A DNA stretch of 64,000 bases from Traorella massiliensis (lineage in GTDB: Bacteria; Bacillota_I; Bacilli_A; Erysipelotrichales; Erysipelotrichaceae), in the NCBI RefSeq assembly GCF_900104665.1, contig NZ_LT629969.1, positions 839,716 through 903,715 on the forward strand, written 5' to 3'. A model generated the notes under the pieces. It was not told the origin of the DNA, did no database searches, and was given only the letters and a program-made list of their open reading frames with translations. Position 1 is the stretch's first letter, and the number at the start of each line of letters is the position of its first letter. A program made the position numbers and the translations under genes. Positions 1 through 8,437 of this stretch are shown one piece after another.

Positions 1-1
1 A

Positions 2-97
2 CAGTATACGAAAGCATTGAAGATAGCCATTTCAGCTATCGAAAAGATACACCCGGGTTCTTATGAAAAACTTTTGAGAAAATCACAGGGAGTTTAA
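2..97 (+). CDS. ezrA: Septation ring regulator EzrA, C-terminal fragment
   Basis: Only the last 31 codons are in the window; the gene begins outside it. The reading frame is open from base 2 to a TAA at 95-97 and ends in a segment containing AISAIEKIHPGSYEK, which resembles the C-terminus of EzrA, the membrane-anchored spectrin-like inhibitor of FtsZ ring formation. The stop lies three bases before the next start, so the genes are probably co-transcribed. The order ezrA-cysteine desulfurase-thiI is the one known from Bacillus, which supports the call more than the short sequence does. Confidence 0.6.
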   Translation, partial: QYTKALKIAISAIEKIHPGSYEKLLRKSQGV

Positions 98-100
98 ATT

Positions 101-1231
101 ATGATCTTTTTTGATAGTGCATCAACGACACCTCTGCATCCAGAGGTGTTGAAAACGTATGTATATATACTAGAAAATTATTTTGCTAACAGTGATGCGC
201 TTTATGATTATGCATTGAAAAGTTCATCACTGATGGAACAAAGCCGAGAACAGATTGCAAGCATGCTGAAGGTCAAAGATAATGAAATCTTTTTCACCAG
301 CGGTGCCAGTGAAAGCAACAATATGCTGATCAAAGGAATTAGTTTTGCTTATCAGCATAAAGGTAAGCATTTGATTACTTCGGCAGTGGAACATTCTTCG
401 GTAATGGGTGCTTTTAAGCAATTAGAAGAATATTTTGGCTTTGAGGTTACTTATTTGCCTGTTAATTCAAAAGGTGTTGTGGAATGTGAACAGTTAAAAA
501 AAGCATTACGTCCAGATACGATTCTTGTATCAATCATGTCGGTGAATAATGAAGTAGGTTCTATCAATGATTTAAAAGCACTTTCGAAGATAGTTAAAAC
601 TTATTCTCATGCTTTTTTTCATAGTGACTGTACGCAATCGCTTGCCAAGATGGAAATTCCTATGGAATGCTTGGATGCAGCGAGTTTTTCAGCTCATAAG
701 ATTTATGGATGCAAAGGCAGTGGTTTTTTATATAAGAAAGTGAATATCCAGCTTTTGCCATTGATCAATGGCGGTCAGCAGGAAGAAGGACTTCGTGGTG
801 GAACAAGCAATCATCCATGTAATATCGTTTTAGCAAAGACACTTCGTCTAGCAATGGAAAAAATGGATGAACATCGTCAAAAAGTGGCACAGTTAAATGA
901 TCTGTTAAGATGGGAACTGAATCGGATGGATGATATTATTATTAATTCACCTGAGGATGCTACGCCTTATATCTTAAACTTCTCTTGTACTTGCATGACA
1001 AGTGAAATCATGTTAAATGCGCTAAATGAAAGACAGATCTATGTGTCAGCACAAAGTACCTGTCATAGTAAAACTAAAAGTGTCAGTGAAGTTCTTTTAG
1101 CTATGGGAATCGGTCAAAAAAGAGCCTCACAGGCAATTCGCATTTCTTTCTCCTATTTAAATACGGAAGAAGAAGTAATTGAATTTATTAGAAATTTAAA
1201 GGAGATCTTAAATGAGTATCGAATCAAATAA
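101..1231 (+). CDS. iscS: Cysteine desulfurase (IscS/NifS family, NifZ-like)
   Basis: PLP-dependent enzyme of 376 residues that removes sulfur from cysteine as a persulfide. The internal aldimine lysine is K200 in SAHKIYG, and the persulfide cysteine is C321 in the STCHSK loop. An N-terminal FFDSASTTP motif and a TSGASESNN cofactor-binding segment are also present. The gene overlaps thiI by 20 bases and follows ezrA, so it is most likely the dedicated sulfur donor for ThiI in 4-thiouridine formation on tRNA, the NifZ role known in Bacillus, rather than a general Fe-S cluster enzyme. The start has an AGGGAG ribosome site. Family is certain; pathway partner is inferred from position. Confidence 0.93.
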   Translation: MIFFDSASTTPLHPEVLKTYVYILENYFANSDALYDYALKSSSLMEQSREQIASMLKVKDNEIFFTSGASESNNMLIKGISFAYQHKGKHLITSAVEHSSVMGAFKQLEEYFGFEVTYLPVNSKGVVECEQLKKALRPDTILVSIMSVNNEVGSINDLKALSKIVKTYSHAFFHSDCTQSLAKMEIPMECLDAASFSAHKIYGCKGSGFLYKKVNIQLLPLINGGQQEEGLRGGTSNHPCNIVLAKTLRLAMEKMDEHRQKVAQLNDLLRWELNRMDDIIINSPEDATPYILNFSCTCMTSEIMLNALNERQIYVSAQSTCHSKTKSVSEVLLAMGIGQKRASQAIRISFSYLNTEEEVIEFIRNLKEILNEYRIK

Positions 1232-2420
1232 ATTAGTAGTGGATCATATTCTTGTTCGTTATGGAGAATTATCAACTAAAGGTAAAAATAAAAATGATTT
1301 TATCAAAAAGCTTTTAGTGAACATTAAAAATGCATTGCGGACTTTTGATCAATTAACTTATGAAAAAAGTTATGATCGTATTTATATCATGTTAAATGGT
1401 ACAGATCCGGATGAAGTGGCTGTATATCTTCGCCAGGTATTTGGGATCAGTTCTTTTAGTTATGCAATAAAGATAAATAGTGAATTAGAGGATATGGTCA
1501 AAACAGGTGTAGAAGCAGCTAAACAGTCACAGGCAAAAACGTTTAAAATACAGGCTAGACGTCATTATAAGCCATTTCCATATATTTCTGATGAAATTAA
1601 TCGTGCTATTGCCTCTGAAATTCTAAAAAATACAGATATGAAGGTGGATGTTCATCATCCTGAACTATTGCTGATGGTAGAAGTACGTCAGTTTGATACT
1701 TATATCATGCCGAATAAGATCAAAGGAGCCGGAGGCTATCCTGTTGGTATTGGCGGTAAGGCGATGGTAATGCTTTCTGGAGGTATCGACTCACCGGTGG
1801 CAGCTTATCTGATGATGAAGCGTGGTATTCGAGTGGAATGCATTCATTATGCATCACCTCCTTATACTTCTTCGCAAGCTCGTCAGAAGGTTCTTGAACT
1901 GGCACGTATCGTCAGCCTTTATCAGGGGCACATTCGTTTGCATATTGTACCATTTACGGATACACAGCTCGCTATTTATAAAAACTGTGATGAAAGTTAT
2001 GCGATTACGATCATGCGTCGTATGATGTATCGCTTAGCTGAAAGACTCAGTGAAAAACAAAACTGTAAGGCAATTGTTAATGGAGAAAGCATCGGTCAGG
2101 TAGCAAGTCAGACACTTGATTCTATGGGGGCTATCAATGAAGTAGTAAAAATACCTGTTATTCGTCCATGTGTGGCTATGGATAAATTAGAAATCATTGA
2201 TCTGGCTAATAAGATTGGAACTTATGAAACAAGCATTTTGCCTTATGAGGACTGCTGTACGATTTTTACACCTAAAAATCCTGTAACTAAGCCAACAATT
2301 AAAAAATGTGAAAAACTTGAAAGCCGCTTTGACTTTGAAGCATTGCTTGAAGAGGCTTTAGAAAAGGCTGAAACCGTAGATGTTTATCCAACAAAAAAGG
2401 TTGATGAAAATATCTTTTAA
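1212..2420 (+). CDS. thiI: tRNA 4-thiouridine synthetase ThiI
   Basis: 402 residues with an N-terminal ferredoxin-like/THUMP RNA-binding half and a C-terminal PP-loop ATP pyrophosphatase. The ATP-binding signature SGGIDS is at residues 189-194. It adenylates uridine 8 of tRNA before sulfur transfer. The length, without a rhodanese domain, fits the short Firmicute type, in which the persulfide is delivered by a dedicated desulfurase; that enzyme is encoded immediately upstream and overlaps by 20 bases, implying translational coupling. Downstream are 54 non-coding bases and then a small gene. Confidence 0.95.
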   Translation: MSIESNKLVVDHILVRYGELSTKGKNKNDFIKKLLVNIKNALRTFDQLTYEKSYDRIYIMLNGTDPDEVAVYLRQVFGISSFSYAIKINSELEDMVKTGVEAAKQSQAKTFKIQARRHYKPFPYISDEINRAIASEILKNTDMKVDVHHPELLLMVEVRQFDTYIMPNKIKGAGGYPVGIGGKAMVMLSGGIDSPVAAYLMMKRGIRVECIHYASPPYTSSQARQKVLELARIVSLYQGHIRLHIVPFTDTQLAIYKNCDESYAITIMRRMMYRLAERLSEKQNCKAIVNGESIGQVASQTLDSMGAINEVVKIPVIRPCVAMDKLEIIDLANKIGTYETSILPYEDCCTIFTPKNPVTKPTIKKCEKLESRFDFEALLEEALEKAETVDVYPTKKVDENIF

Positions 2421-2447
2421 AAAGTTGGTATATAAGGTTTAAAAGCA

Positions 2448-2470
2448 CTCACTCTATTAGTAGAGGTGAG
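2448..2470 (+). promoter_or_regulatory. Hairpin that could mask a ribosome binding site
   Basis: CTCACTCT at 2448-2455 can pair with AGAGGTGAG at 2462-2470 (eight pairs, one bulged G, six-base loop). The 3' arm is the Shine-Dalgarno sequence of the small gene starting at 2475. Pairing is visible; regulation is inferred. Confidence 0.4.
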
Positions 2471-2474
2471 AAAA

Positions 2475-2741
2475 ATGCAGAACAATCAAAACAGCAAAAA
2501 TCAGAATATCCTAAACAAGAATCGACTCAATCAGAATGATCCAAGCAAAAAGAACAATTCTCTTAATAAACAGCAGCAGAATAATCTGTTTCAGTTTGAA
2601 ATGGGAAATGAACTAGGAGCTGATGTTGAGCAGGAAAAGACGATGTTTAAAGATGAATATTGTAAAGATAAGCTTATCAGCAATAATAATCAGAAACGTC
2701 AAAACAACAATTTTAATACAAAGAAAAATCAGTTTAAATAA
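2475..2741 (+). CDS. Asn/Gln/Lys-rich small protein, possible small acid-soluble spore protein
   Basis: 88 residues, dominated by Asn, Gln and Lys. The ATG at 2475 is preferred over the in-frame GTG at 2466, because the GTG lies inside the GAGGTG ribosome site. The centre reads QFEMGNELGA, which resembles the germination-protease cleavage region of spore SASPs (for example KYEIASEFGV of the alpha/beta type). The rest lacks the SVGGEM block of alpha/beta SASPs and is closer in composition to the gamma type. In Bacillus subtilis an SASP gene (sspA) sits next to thiI, and the same position here favours the idea. The function remains a hypothesis. Confidence 0.45.
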   Translation: MQNNQNSKNQNILNKNRLNQNDPSKKNNSLNKQQQNNLFQFEMGNELGADVEQEKTMFKDEYCKDKLISNNNQKRQNNNFNTKKNQFK

Positions 2742-2747
2742 GTAATT

Positions 2748-2779
2748 GCCAGATGTCAAAACGACATCTGGTATTTTTC
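2748..2779 (+). terminator. Rho-independent terminator
   Basis: Nine-base stem CCAGATGTC/GACATCTGG (2749-2757 with 2763-2771) and a short loop, followed by a T-rich tract. It ends the iscS-thiI-small protein transcript. Confidence 0.85.
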
Positions 2780-2787
2780 TTGGTAAC

Positions 2788-2796
2788 TGTTATAAT
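2788..2796 (+). promoter_or_regulatory. Extended -10 promoter for the pseudouridine synthase gene
   Basis: TGT followed directly by TATAAT at 2791-2796 is a perfect extended -10. No good -35 is seen at the usual distance. The expected transcript start is only about a dozen bases before the ATG at 2815, so the leader would be very short. Confidence 0.45.
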
Positions 2797-2814
2797 GGAT
2801 AGGGGAGGGATGAT

Positions 2815-3762
2815 ATGAGAGATTTTTTGATAAACGAGAATGATGCTGACCAGCGTCTTGATAAATATATTCAAAAAACGTGTAAGAAGATGCCGAAAAG
2901 TCTGATGTATCGTCTGATTCGTCAAAAAAAGATCAAAGTAAATCGTAAAAGAAGTGAACCAAATGCCATCCTCCAAAAAGGAGATCAGGTTCAGATGTTT
3001 ATCAGTGATGAATTTTTTAGTGATGAGAAAATGGATCTGTCACGTATTTCAAAATTAAATGGCATTATATATGAGGATGAACATTTTTTAATTTTAGATA
3101 AAAAGACAGGTATCATTGTTCACAGCAATGAAAAGTTTCAGGAAGATACATTGATCGATCAGGTATTAAAATATCTGATTGATACGCATCAGTATGATCC
3201 TTATAAAGAAAATAGTTTTACGCCGGCTTTTGCGAATCGCCTTGATCAGAATACAGGTGGTCTTATCATCGCATGTAAAAGTGCGAAAAGCTTACGCCTC
3301 ATGAATGAAATGATACGATCTCATCAGGTTGAAAAGCATTATTTATGTATCATAGAAGGAAAAATTAAAGATGGCTTGTATAAACATTATTATATAAAAG
3401 ATGAAGAAAAGAATAAGGCTTTGATTTTTGATGAGCCTAGAAAAAATAGTGTTGAGGTATCCTTAGGGCTTCAGACGTTACATCAGGGAAAACAATATGC
3501 TTTGTTAGATGTCCATTTGATTAGTGGCAGGTCGCATCAGATTCGAGCTCAGTTAGCTCATTTGCATCATCCATTGATCGGCGATGTAAAATATCATGGT
3601 AAAAAAATCATGAAGCATCAGGCGTTATATGCCTATAAGCTTTCTTTTCATACAAAGGAGGCTGGCTTTGAATATCTTAATTCAGTTAAAATTGTCCAAA
3701 AAAATAATTTTGTAATTCAAAAATATAAAAATCTCGAAAATGTTGAAGTTGAAATTGATTAG
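2815..3762 (+). CDS. RluA-family 23S rRNA pseudouridine synthase
   Basis: 315 residues. An N-terminal S4 RNA-binding domain (about residues 5-60, DQRLDKYIQ onward) is followed by the RluA catalytic domain. The catalytic aspartate is D144 in the motif NRLDQNTGG. The segment SGRSHQIRAQL is the usual C-terminal family motif. The enzyme isomerises uridine in rRNA; the exact target (RluC- or RluD-type) cannot be told from motifs. The ribosome site is GGGAGG. The end of the gene carries the promoter for the V-ATPase operon. Confidence 0.9.
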   Translation: MRDFLINENDADQRLDKYIQKTCKKMPKSLMYRLIRQKKIKVNRKRSEPNAILQKGDQVQMFISDEFFSDEKMDLSRISKLNGIIYEDEHFLILDKKTGIIVHSNEKFQEDTLIDQVLKYLIDTHQYDPYKENSFTPAFANRLDQNTGGLIIACKSAKSLRLMNEMIRSHQVEKHYLCIIEGKIKDGLYKHYYIKDEEKNKALIFDEPRKNSVEVSLGLQTLHQGKQYALLDVHLISGRSHQIRAQLAHLHHPLIGDVKYHGKKIMKHQALYAYKLSFHTKEAGFEYLNSVKIVQKNNFVIQKYKNLENVEVEID

Positions 3763-3771
3763 GAGTATAAT
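3743..3771 (+). promoter_or_regulatory. Promoter of the V-type ATPase operon
   Basis: TTGAAG at 3743-3748, a 17-base spacer and TATAAT at 3766-3771. It overlaps the last codons and stop of the preceding gene and lies 24 bases before the first ATPase gene. Confidence 0.75.
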
Positions 3772-3794
3772 AGGTCGAGTTAGGAGAAAAAGGT

Positions 3795-4103
3795 ATGGAA
3801 AAACACATTGAAGAAGTTGTAAATGAAGATAGAAATGCCAGAGAAAAAGTAGAGAACGCAAAACGTGCACTTATGAACATAACAAGCGAAGTTTCTTCCA
3901 AAAGTCATATGATTTATCAACAGTTCATGGAAGATGAAAAAAAACAGATGAATCAGCTCCAAAAAGAAATGGATGAGGAGGTTGCACGAGTGAAAAAACA
4001 GTGCAGCGATGAAACAGAGGAAGGATTAAAAAAACTGAGCGAACAGTTTGAAGCTCATAAAGATGAATGGGTAAGGCAGATCGTAAATAACGTTTTGAAC
4101 TAG
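3795..4103 (+). CDS. ntpF: V-type ATPase peripheral stalk subunit (G/H-like)
   Basis: 102 residues, almost wholly charged heptad-like coiled coil rich in Glu, Lys and Gln, with no membrane segment. Position as first gene of a V-type ATPase operon and the size match the NtpF/AhaH subunit, which pairs with subunit E to form the stator stalk. The ribosome site AGGAGA precedes the ATG. Sequence of such subunits is poorly conserved, so the assignment leans on context. Confidence 0.75.
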   Translation: MEKHIEEVVNEDRNAREKVENAKRALMNITSEVSSKSHMIYQQFMEDEKKQMNQLQKEMDEEVARVKKQCSDETEEGLKKLSEQFEAHKDEWVRQIVNNVLN

Positions 4104-4116
4104 AAAGGAAGTCATT

Positions 4117-5145
4117 ATGGGAAGTAGTAATGCAATAGCGTCTAAAGCAAAAGCTATGTATGCAAAGAGGCTGAAAGATGAAGATTATCGTGCCCTATTA
4201 AAGAAAAGTACGGTAGGCGAGGTTGCTTCCTATCTGAAGAATGAAACAGATTATGCTTCTGCGTTGAGAGATGTTAAAGAGAACAATATTCACCGTGGAG
4301 AGCTGGAAACATTGCTTAATCGAGATCTTTATTATAAAGAACTTCGTCTGGCGACTTATGCACCAATCAAAGAGCGCTCTTTCTATAAAGCAACGCTGCG
4401 AGAAATTGAAATACATAGAATCCTGACAAAAATCAAGCAGGTGACTTCTTCCTTATATAGTGAGATGTTTTCAACAGAAAATTTTCATTATAAAGATTTC
4501 TGTTTTGATCAGAATTTATTAGAAGAAGCAAAAACTTATGACGAGGTAGCTCAAGCACTTGTGAAAACTCCTTATTATAAGATCGTTTTAAAATATCGGC
4601 CGCAAAACAATCATACCGTAGACTATGTTTCTTTAGAAAAGGAAATGGATCAGTTGTATGATGATATGATTCTTGCTGATATTGAAAAATATCTAAAAGG
4701 AAAAGATAAACAAGATGCCTTAACGATATATCTAACGGCTATTGAACTTAGAGTTATTACGAAGATCTATCGTTTAAAGAAATATTATCACTCAAGTGCT
4801 GAGAGTATTCTTAAATATGTTGATTTTTCACATATTAGAATGAGCAAACAGCTAGTAGACGAACTGATTCATGCACAAAGCGGTGAAGAAGTGCTGGCTC
4901 TTTTGGAAAAAAGTAAATATCATTTTTATATGGATGAAAAAGAATATATTTATATTGAATACTATGCTGAGAAAATCAAATATAATCTTTCAAAAAGAAT
5001 TATGCGATTTTCAAGCAGTCCGCCTTTAGTATTTATGACTTATATCATTCTGCATCAGATTGAAATTATGAATCTGGTAAATATCGTAGAAGGCATACGT
5101 TATGGAATGAATGAAGAACAGATAGAAAAGACCTGTATTTTTTAG
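4117..5145 (+). CDS. ntpC: V-type ATPase subunit C
   Basis: 342 residues, a mostly helical soluble protein matching the V-type subunit C/AC39 family (central-stalk cap that joins the V1 rotor to the membrane rotor ring). The N-terminus ASKAKAMYAKRL and the repeated tyrosine-rich three-part helical pattern are typical of this family. It lies 13 bases after the stalk gene and 12 bases before the I subunit. No catalytic residues are expected. Confidence 0.85.
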   Translation: MGSSNAIASKAKAMYAKRLKDEDYRALLKKSTVGEVASYLKNETDYASALRDVKENNIHRGELETLLNRDLYYKELRLATYAPIKERSFYKATLREIEIHRILTKIKQVTSSLYSEMFSTENFHYKDFCFDQNLLEEAKTYDEVAQALVKTPYYKIVLKYRPQNNHTVDYVSLEKEMDQLYDDMILADIEKYLKGKDKQDALTIYLTAIELRVITKIYRLKKYYHSSAESILKYVDFSHIRMSKQLVDELIHAQSGEEVLALLEKSKYHFYMDEKEYIYIEYYAEKIKYNLSKRIMRFSSSPPLVFMTYIILHQIEIMNLVNIVEGIRYGMNEEQIEKTCIF

Positions 5146-5157
5146 AAGGGAGATATT

Positions 5158-7071
5158 ATGGCAATTGAAAAATTGAAAGAAGTCAATCTGATCAGTGATG
5201 CCGATCATATCCAGAATGTGCTATTGAAATTTAAAGATTTAGATTATTTTCATCCTGAATTGGCACAGCGGATCGTGGATCGTGTTTCGGGACTTAAAAC
5301 GCTGAATCAGACGAATCCTTATTCAGAAACACTTGCGAAAATTCATGAGATATGTGAAAGCTGTCAGCTTCAGGTCGATAAAAATGTCCATGAAATATCA
5401 CGTATTGATTTAGAACAGGTGAATGAACAGCTTAATGAAATGAATGAGGAATTTCAGCTGTATGTCAATGCGAGAGCTGATATTCAAAGAATTATCAATG
5501 AAGATAAGCTGGCTTTGGAACAGCTTTTAAATGTTCAGGATTTAGATATTAACTTTGATCATTTATTTCAATGTACGTATTTAAAGCTACGAATTGGAAA
5601 AATGCCGAAGAAAAACCTGGATTGTTTAAACAAATATGGAAGCAGACCTTATTTATGGATCAAATTAAGCGAAGATGATAAAACGGTCTGGATCTTATAT
5701 ATGACAACATTATTGTACGAGGGAGAAGTAGACAATATTTTCTCAAGTCTTGATTTTTCAAGAATCCGTATTCCTGATTTTGTACATGGCAAGCCTGCTG
5801 AAGCGATTGAAACAATTCGTGAGGAAATAGAATCCAATACGAAGATGTTGGCTCATGTAGAAGAAAAGATGGAAAAATTCAAAGCTGAGAAGCGTGAACA
5901 GTTGAGTGTCTATGAGGTGAGCTTAAAAGGCTTGTCTTCAACTTATGAACTGCAGAAATATGTTGTTGTGTATGGACAGCGTGCTTCTATTAGTGGGTTT
6001 ATTCCTGAAAATAAAGAAGAGGCTTTGAAAGAGGTCTTTAAAGATTATGATAAGGTGGAAATCGAAATTAATGATCCGTATTCGGATGCTCGTTTGGTTC
6101 CTCCGACAAAATTGAAAAACAACTGGTTTGTGCGTCCATTTGAAATGTTTGTAGAAATGTATGGCATGCCGGCTTATAATGAAATTGATCCAACCCCTTT
6201 CTTTGCGATTACATATTGTCTTTTGTTTGGTATTATGTTTGCTGATTTAGGACAGGGTTTGGTCGTATCTCTTGTAGGGGCCTTTGCTTATCATAAAATG
6301 AAGTTAAAGCTGGGTGCAATCATGGAAAGGATCGGTATCTTTTCAGCTATTTTTGGATTAATGTTTGGAAGTGTATTTGGTAATGAAGAAATATTAAATC
6401 CAATGTTCCACGCCTTAGGGTTTGAAGAAAAACCGTTTGAAGTATTGGCTCCGGATTTTACGATGACTTTAATTATTGGAGCTATCGTGATTGGAGCAAT
6501 CTTGATCTTATGTTCAATGGGATTGAATATGGCCAACCATATACATAAAAAAGATTGGGGAGGAATGCTATTCTCTCAAAATGGTTTAGCCGGGTTTGTT
6601 CTCTATGGAGGCTTACTTGGTGGTATTGCTGGTATGATGCTGGCTGGGTGGCAGATATTTACACCTGTTTACATTCTGTTAATCATCGTGATTCCTGTGC
6701 TCGTTATTTTCATGCAGGAACCTTTGGAAAGAGCTTTGACTCATGAAAAACTATTTCCTGAAGGTATTGGAAGCTTTTTGATGACAAATGTATTTGAACT
6801 CTTGGAAATCGCTTTGACATTCTTGTCAAATACGATGTCCTATATGCGTGTTGGCGGCTTCGTATTGAGCCACGCCGGCATGATGCTGGTAGTTTCTGTT
6901 TTGATGGAGATTACAGGTGGCGCCGCTCCTATCGTATGTATTTTTGGAAATATCTTCGTTATGGCACTTGAAGGTATGATCGTAGGTATTCAGGTGCTGC
7001 GACTTGAATTTTATGAAATGTTCTCACGTTATTTCAGTGGTAACGGAATCGCTTTTAAGGCAATAAATTAG
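5158..7071 (+). CDS. ntpI: V-type ATPase subunit I (membrane a subunit)
   Basis: 637 residues. Roughly residues 1-330 form the cytoplasmic coiled-coil stator-binding domain; the rest holds several membrane helices, beginning near PFFAITYCLLFGIMFADLGQG and ending with IQVLRLEFYEMFSRYFSGNG. The last motif contains the conserved arginine of the ion channel (VLRLEFYE). This subunit forms the half-channels through which ions reach the K ring. The length is normal for the family, and the gene is followed after 12 bases by the K gene. Confidence 0.92.
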   Translation: MAIEKLKEVNLISDADHIQNVLLKFKDLDYFHPELAQRIVDRVSGLKTLNQTNPYSETLAKIHEICESCQLQVDKNVHEISRIDLEQVNEQLNEMNEEFQLYVNARADIQRIINEDKLALEQLLNVQDLDINFDHLFQCTYLKLRIGKMPKKNLDCLNKYGSRPYLWIKLSEDDKTVWILYMTTLLYEGEVDNIFSSLDFSRIRIPDFVHGKPAEAIETIREEIESNTKMLAHVEEKMEKFKAEKREQLSVYEVSLKGLSSTYELQKYVVVYGQRASISGFIPENKEEALKEVFKDYDKVEIEINDPYSDARLVPPTKLKNNWFVRPFEMFVEMYGMPAYNEIDPTPFFAITYCLLFGIMFADLGQGLVVSLVGAFAYHKMKLKLGAIMERIGIFSAIFGLMFGSVFGNEEILNPMFHALGFEEKPFEVLAPDFTMTLIIGAIVIGAILILCSMGLNMANHIHKKDWGGMLFSQNGLAGFVLYGGLLGGIAGMMLAGWQIFTPVYILLIIVIPVLVIFMQEPLERALTHEKLFPEGIGSFLMTNVFELLEIALTFLSNTMSYMRVGGFVLSHAGMMLVVSVLMEITGGAAPIVCIFGNIFVMALEGMIVGIQVLRLEFYEMFSRYFSGNGIAFKAIN

Positions 7072-7083
7072 GAGGAAAGAAAG

Positions 7084-7524
7084 ATGAACGTATTAGAAAT
7101 TTTATTACCTGCAGTATGTGTTGTGATGATCTGTTTGCCCCTTGTAAAGGTATTTACAGGAAAGGTGACAAAAAAGGAAGCAAAATTTAGACTTTATACT
7201 CATATCGCTTGCTTCTTTGTATGTGTGATTGGTTTCTCTTTATTTCAGTTGAACGGCATGGGAGTTTTTGCGGAAGGTGAAACAGTTGTTAATTCTATAA
7301 CCGGAACAATGGCTCAGGGACTTGGTTTCCTTGCTGCTGCTTTAGCAACAGGTCTTTCAAGTGTTGGTGCTGGTATTGCCGTTGCTGCTGCTGCTCCTGC
7401 TGCTATCGGAGCATTTAGTGAAAATGACAAAAACTTCGGTAAAGCAATGATTTTCGTTGCTTTGGGTGAAGGTGTTGCCATTTACGGTGTATTGATTTCT
7501 ATTTTGATCATCAATAAGCTGTAG
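7084..7524 (+). CDS. ntpK: V-type ATPase proteolipid subunit K
   Basis: 146 residues, hydrophobic. The C-terminal half is a rotor-ring hairpin: a Gly/Ala-rich helix (GAGIAVAAAAPAAIG) and a second helix containing the ion-binding glutamate in ALGEGVAIYG. The N-terminal half has two further hydrophobic segments separated by a basic loop (GKVTKKEAKFR) and does not look like a duplicated proteolipid hairpin. Whether the ring carries sodium or protons cannot be decided from these motifs. Confidence 0.9.
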   Translation: MNVLEILLPAVCVVMICLPLVKVFTGKVTKKEAKFRLYTHIACFFVCVIGFSLFQLNGMGVFAEGETVVNSITGTMAQGLGFLAAALATGLSSVGAGIAVAAAAPAAIGAFSENDKNFGKAMIFVALGEGVAIYGVLISILIINKL

Positions 7525-7532
7525 GCCAAATT

Positions 7533-7841
7533 ATGAAATTTTTTCTGATCAGCGACAATATCGATACACAGATGGGCCTGCGTCTGGTTGGCATTGAAGG
7601 GGTCGTGGTTCATGAACGTCGTGAATTTCTAGAAATTCTAGAAGAAAAAATGCACGATGAATCCATTGCCATCATTTTAATTACTACCAAGCTGGTCATG
7701 ATGTGTCCGAATATTATTTCTGAAATCAAACTGAAGCAGCAGAAACCATTGATTGTGGAAATACCGGATCGACATGGGAACTCCAAAATTGGAGAAACGA
7801 TCGATGCGTATGTTTCAAGTGCAATCGGTGTAAAACTATGA
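7533..7841 (+). CDS. ntpG: V-type ATPase subunit F
   Basis: 102 residues with the alternating strand/helix pattern of the small V-type subunit F (called NtpG in Enterococcus), a central-stalk protein that binds subunit D. The N-terminus KFFLISDNIDTQMGLRLVGIEG and the late segment PLIVEIPD match the family. It overlaps or abuts the next gene: its stop at 7839-7841 lies inside the leader of the E subunit gene. Confidence 0.85.
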   Translation: MKFFLISDNIDTQMGLRLVGIEGVVVHERREFLEILEEKMHDESIAIILITTKLVMMCPNIISEIKLKQQKPLIVEIPDRHGNSKIGETIDAYVSSAIGVKL

Positions 7842-7852
7842 GAGGTGAAACG

Positions 7853-8428
7853 ATGAATGATTTAGATAAAATCGTTTTCTACATGAAAGAGGAAATCAAT
7901 AAGCAGGCGGATGTAGAAGTAGAACGCATCCAAAAAGAAGCTGATGAAATCAGAAAAAGAGAAGAGAAGAAAGTGATGGATGAGGCAAAAAAAGAAGCCG
8001 ATCTTCATTTAGAAGCCGCTAAAAGAAAGATGAATCAAAATAAGGCACAAATGATTTCTCAATATCAAAGTAATAAGACAAAAACACTGATTCAACAGCG
8101 TAATGTTTATACAGAAAAGCTTTTTGAAGAAGCGAAAGAAAAGCTTTTAGATTTCTGTTCAAGTGATGAGTATCTTGAATACATGAAGAAAAAGATCAGT
8201 AAATATACTTTTGATCAAAAGGTAAAGGTATATGTGAAAAAAGAGGATTTAAAGCTAGAGAAGATGTTTAAGGAAAAACTTGATTGTGAAGTTTTAGAAG
8301 GTAACATTGAAATCGGTGGCTTTAAGATAGAAACTTTGAATCAGCAGGTCATGGATGAAACGCTGGATAGTGCATTAAAAGATCAGAGAGTCTGGTTTGA
8401 GGATCATTCCATGATGATCTTACAGTAA
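7853..8428 (+). CDS. ntpE: V-type ATPase subunit E
   Basis: 191 residues from the ATG at 7853. That start is chosen because AGAGGTG at 7841-7847 sits at proper spacing before it, whereas the in-frame ATG at 7838 lacks a ribosome site. The N-terminal 110 residues form a long charged coiled coil and the C-terminal part a compact alpha/beta domain, as in the E subunit of the peripheral stalk. It should pair with the coiled-coil protein encoded at the operon start. Confidence 0.87.
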   Translation: MNDLDKIVFYMKEEINKQADVEVERIQKEADEIRKREEKKVMDEAKKEADLHLEAAKRKMNQNKAQMISQYQSNKTKTLIQQRNVYTEKLFEEAKEKLLDFCSSDEYLEYMKKKISKYTFDQKVKVYVKKEDLKLEKMFKEKLDCEVLEGNIEIGGFKIETLNQQVMDETLDSALKDQRVWFEDHSMMILQ

Positions 8429-8437
8429 GGAGGCTAT

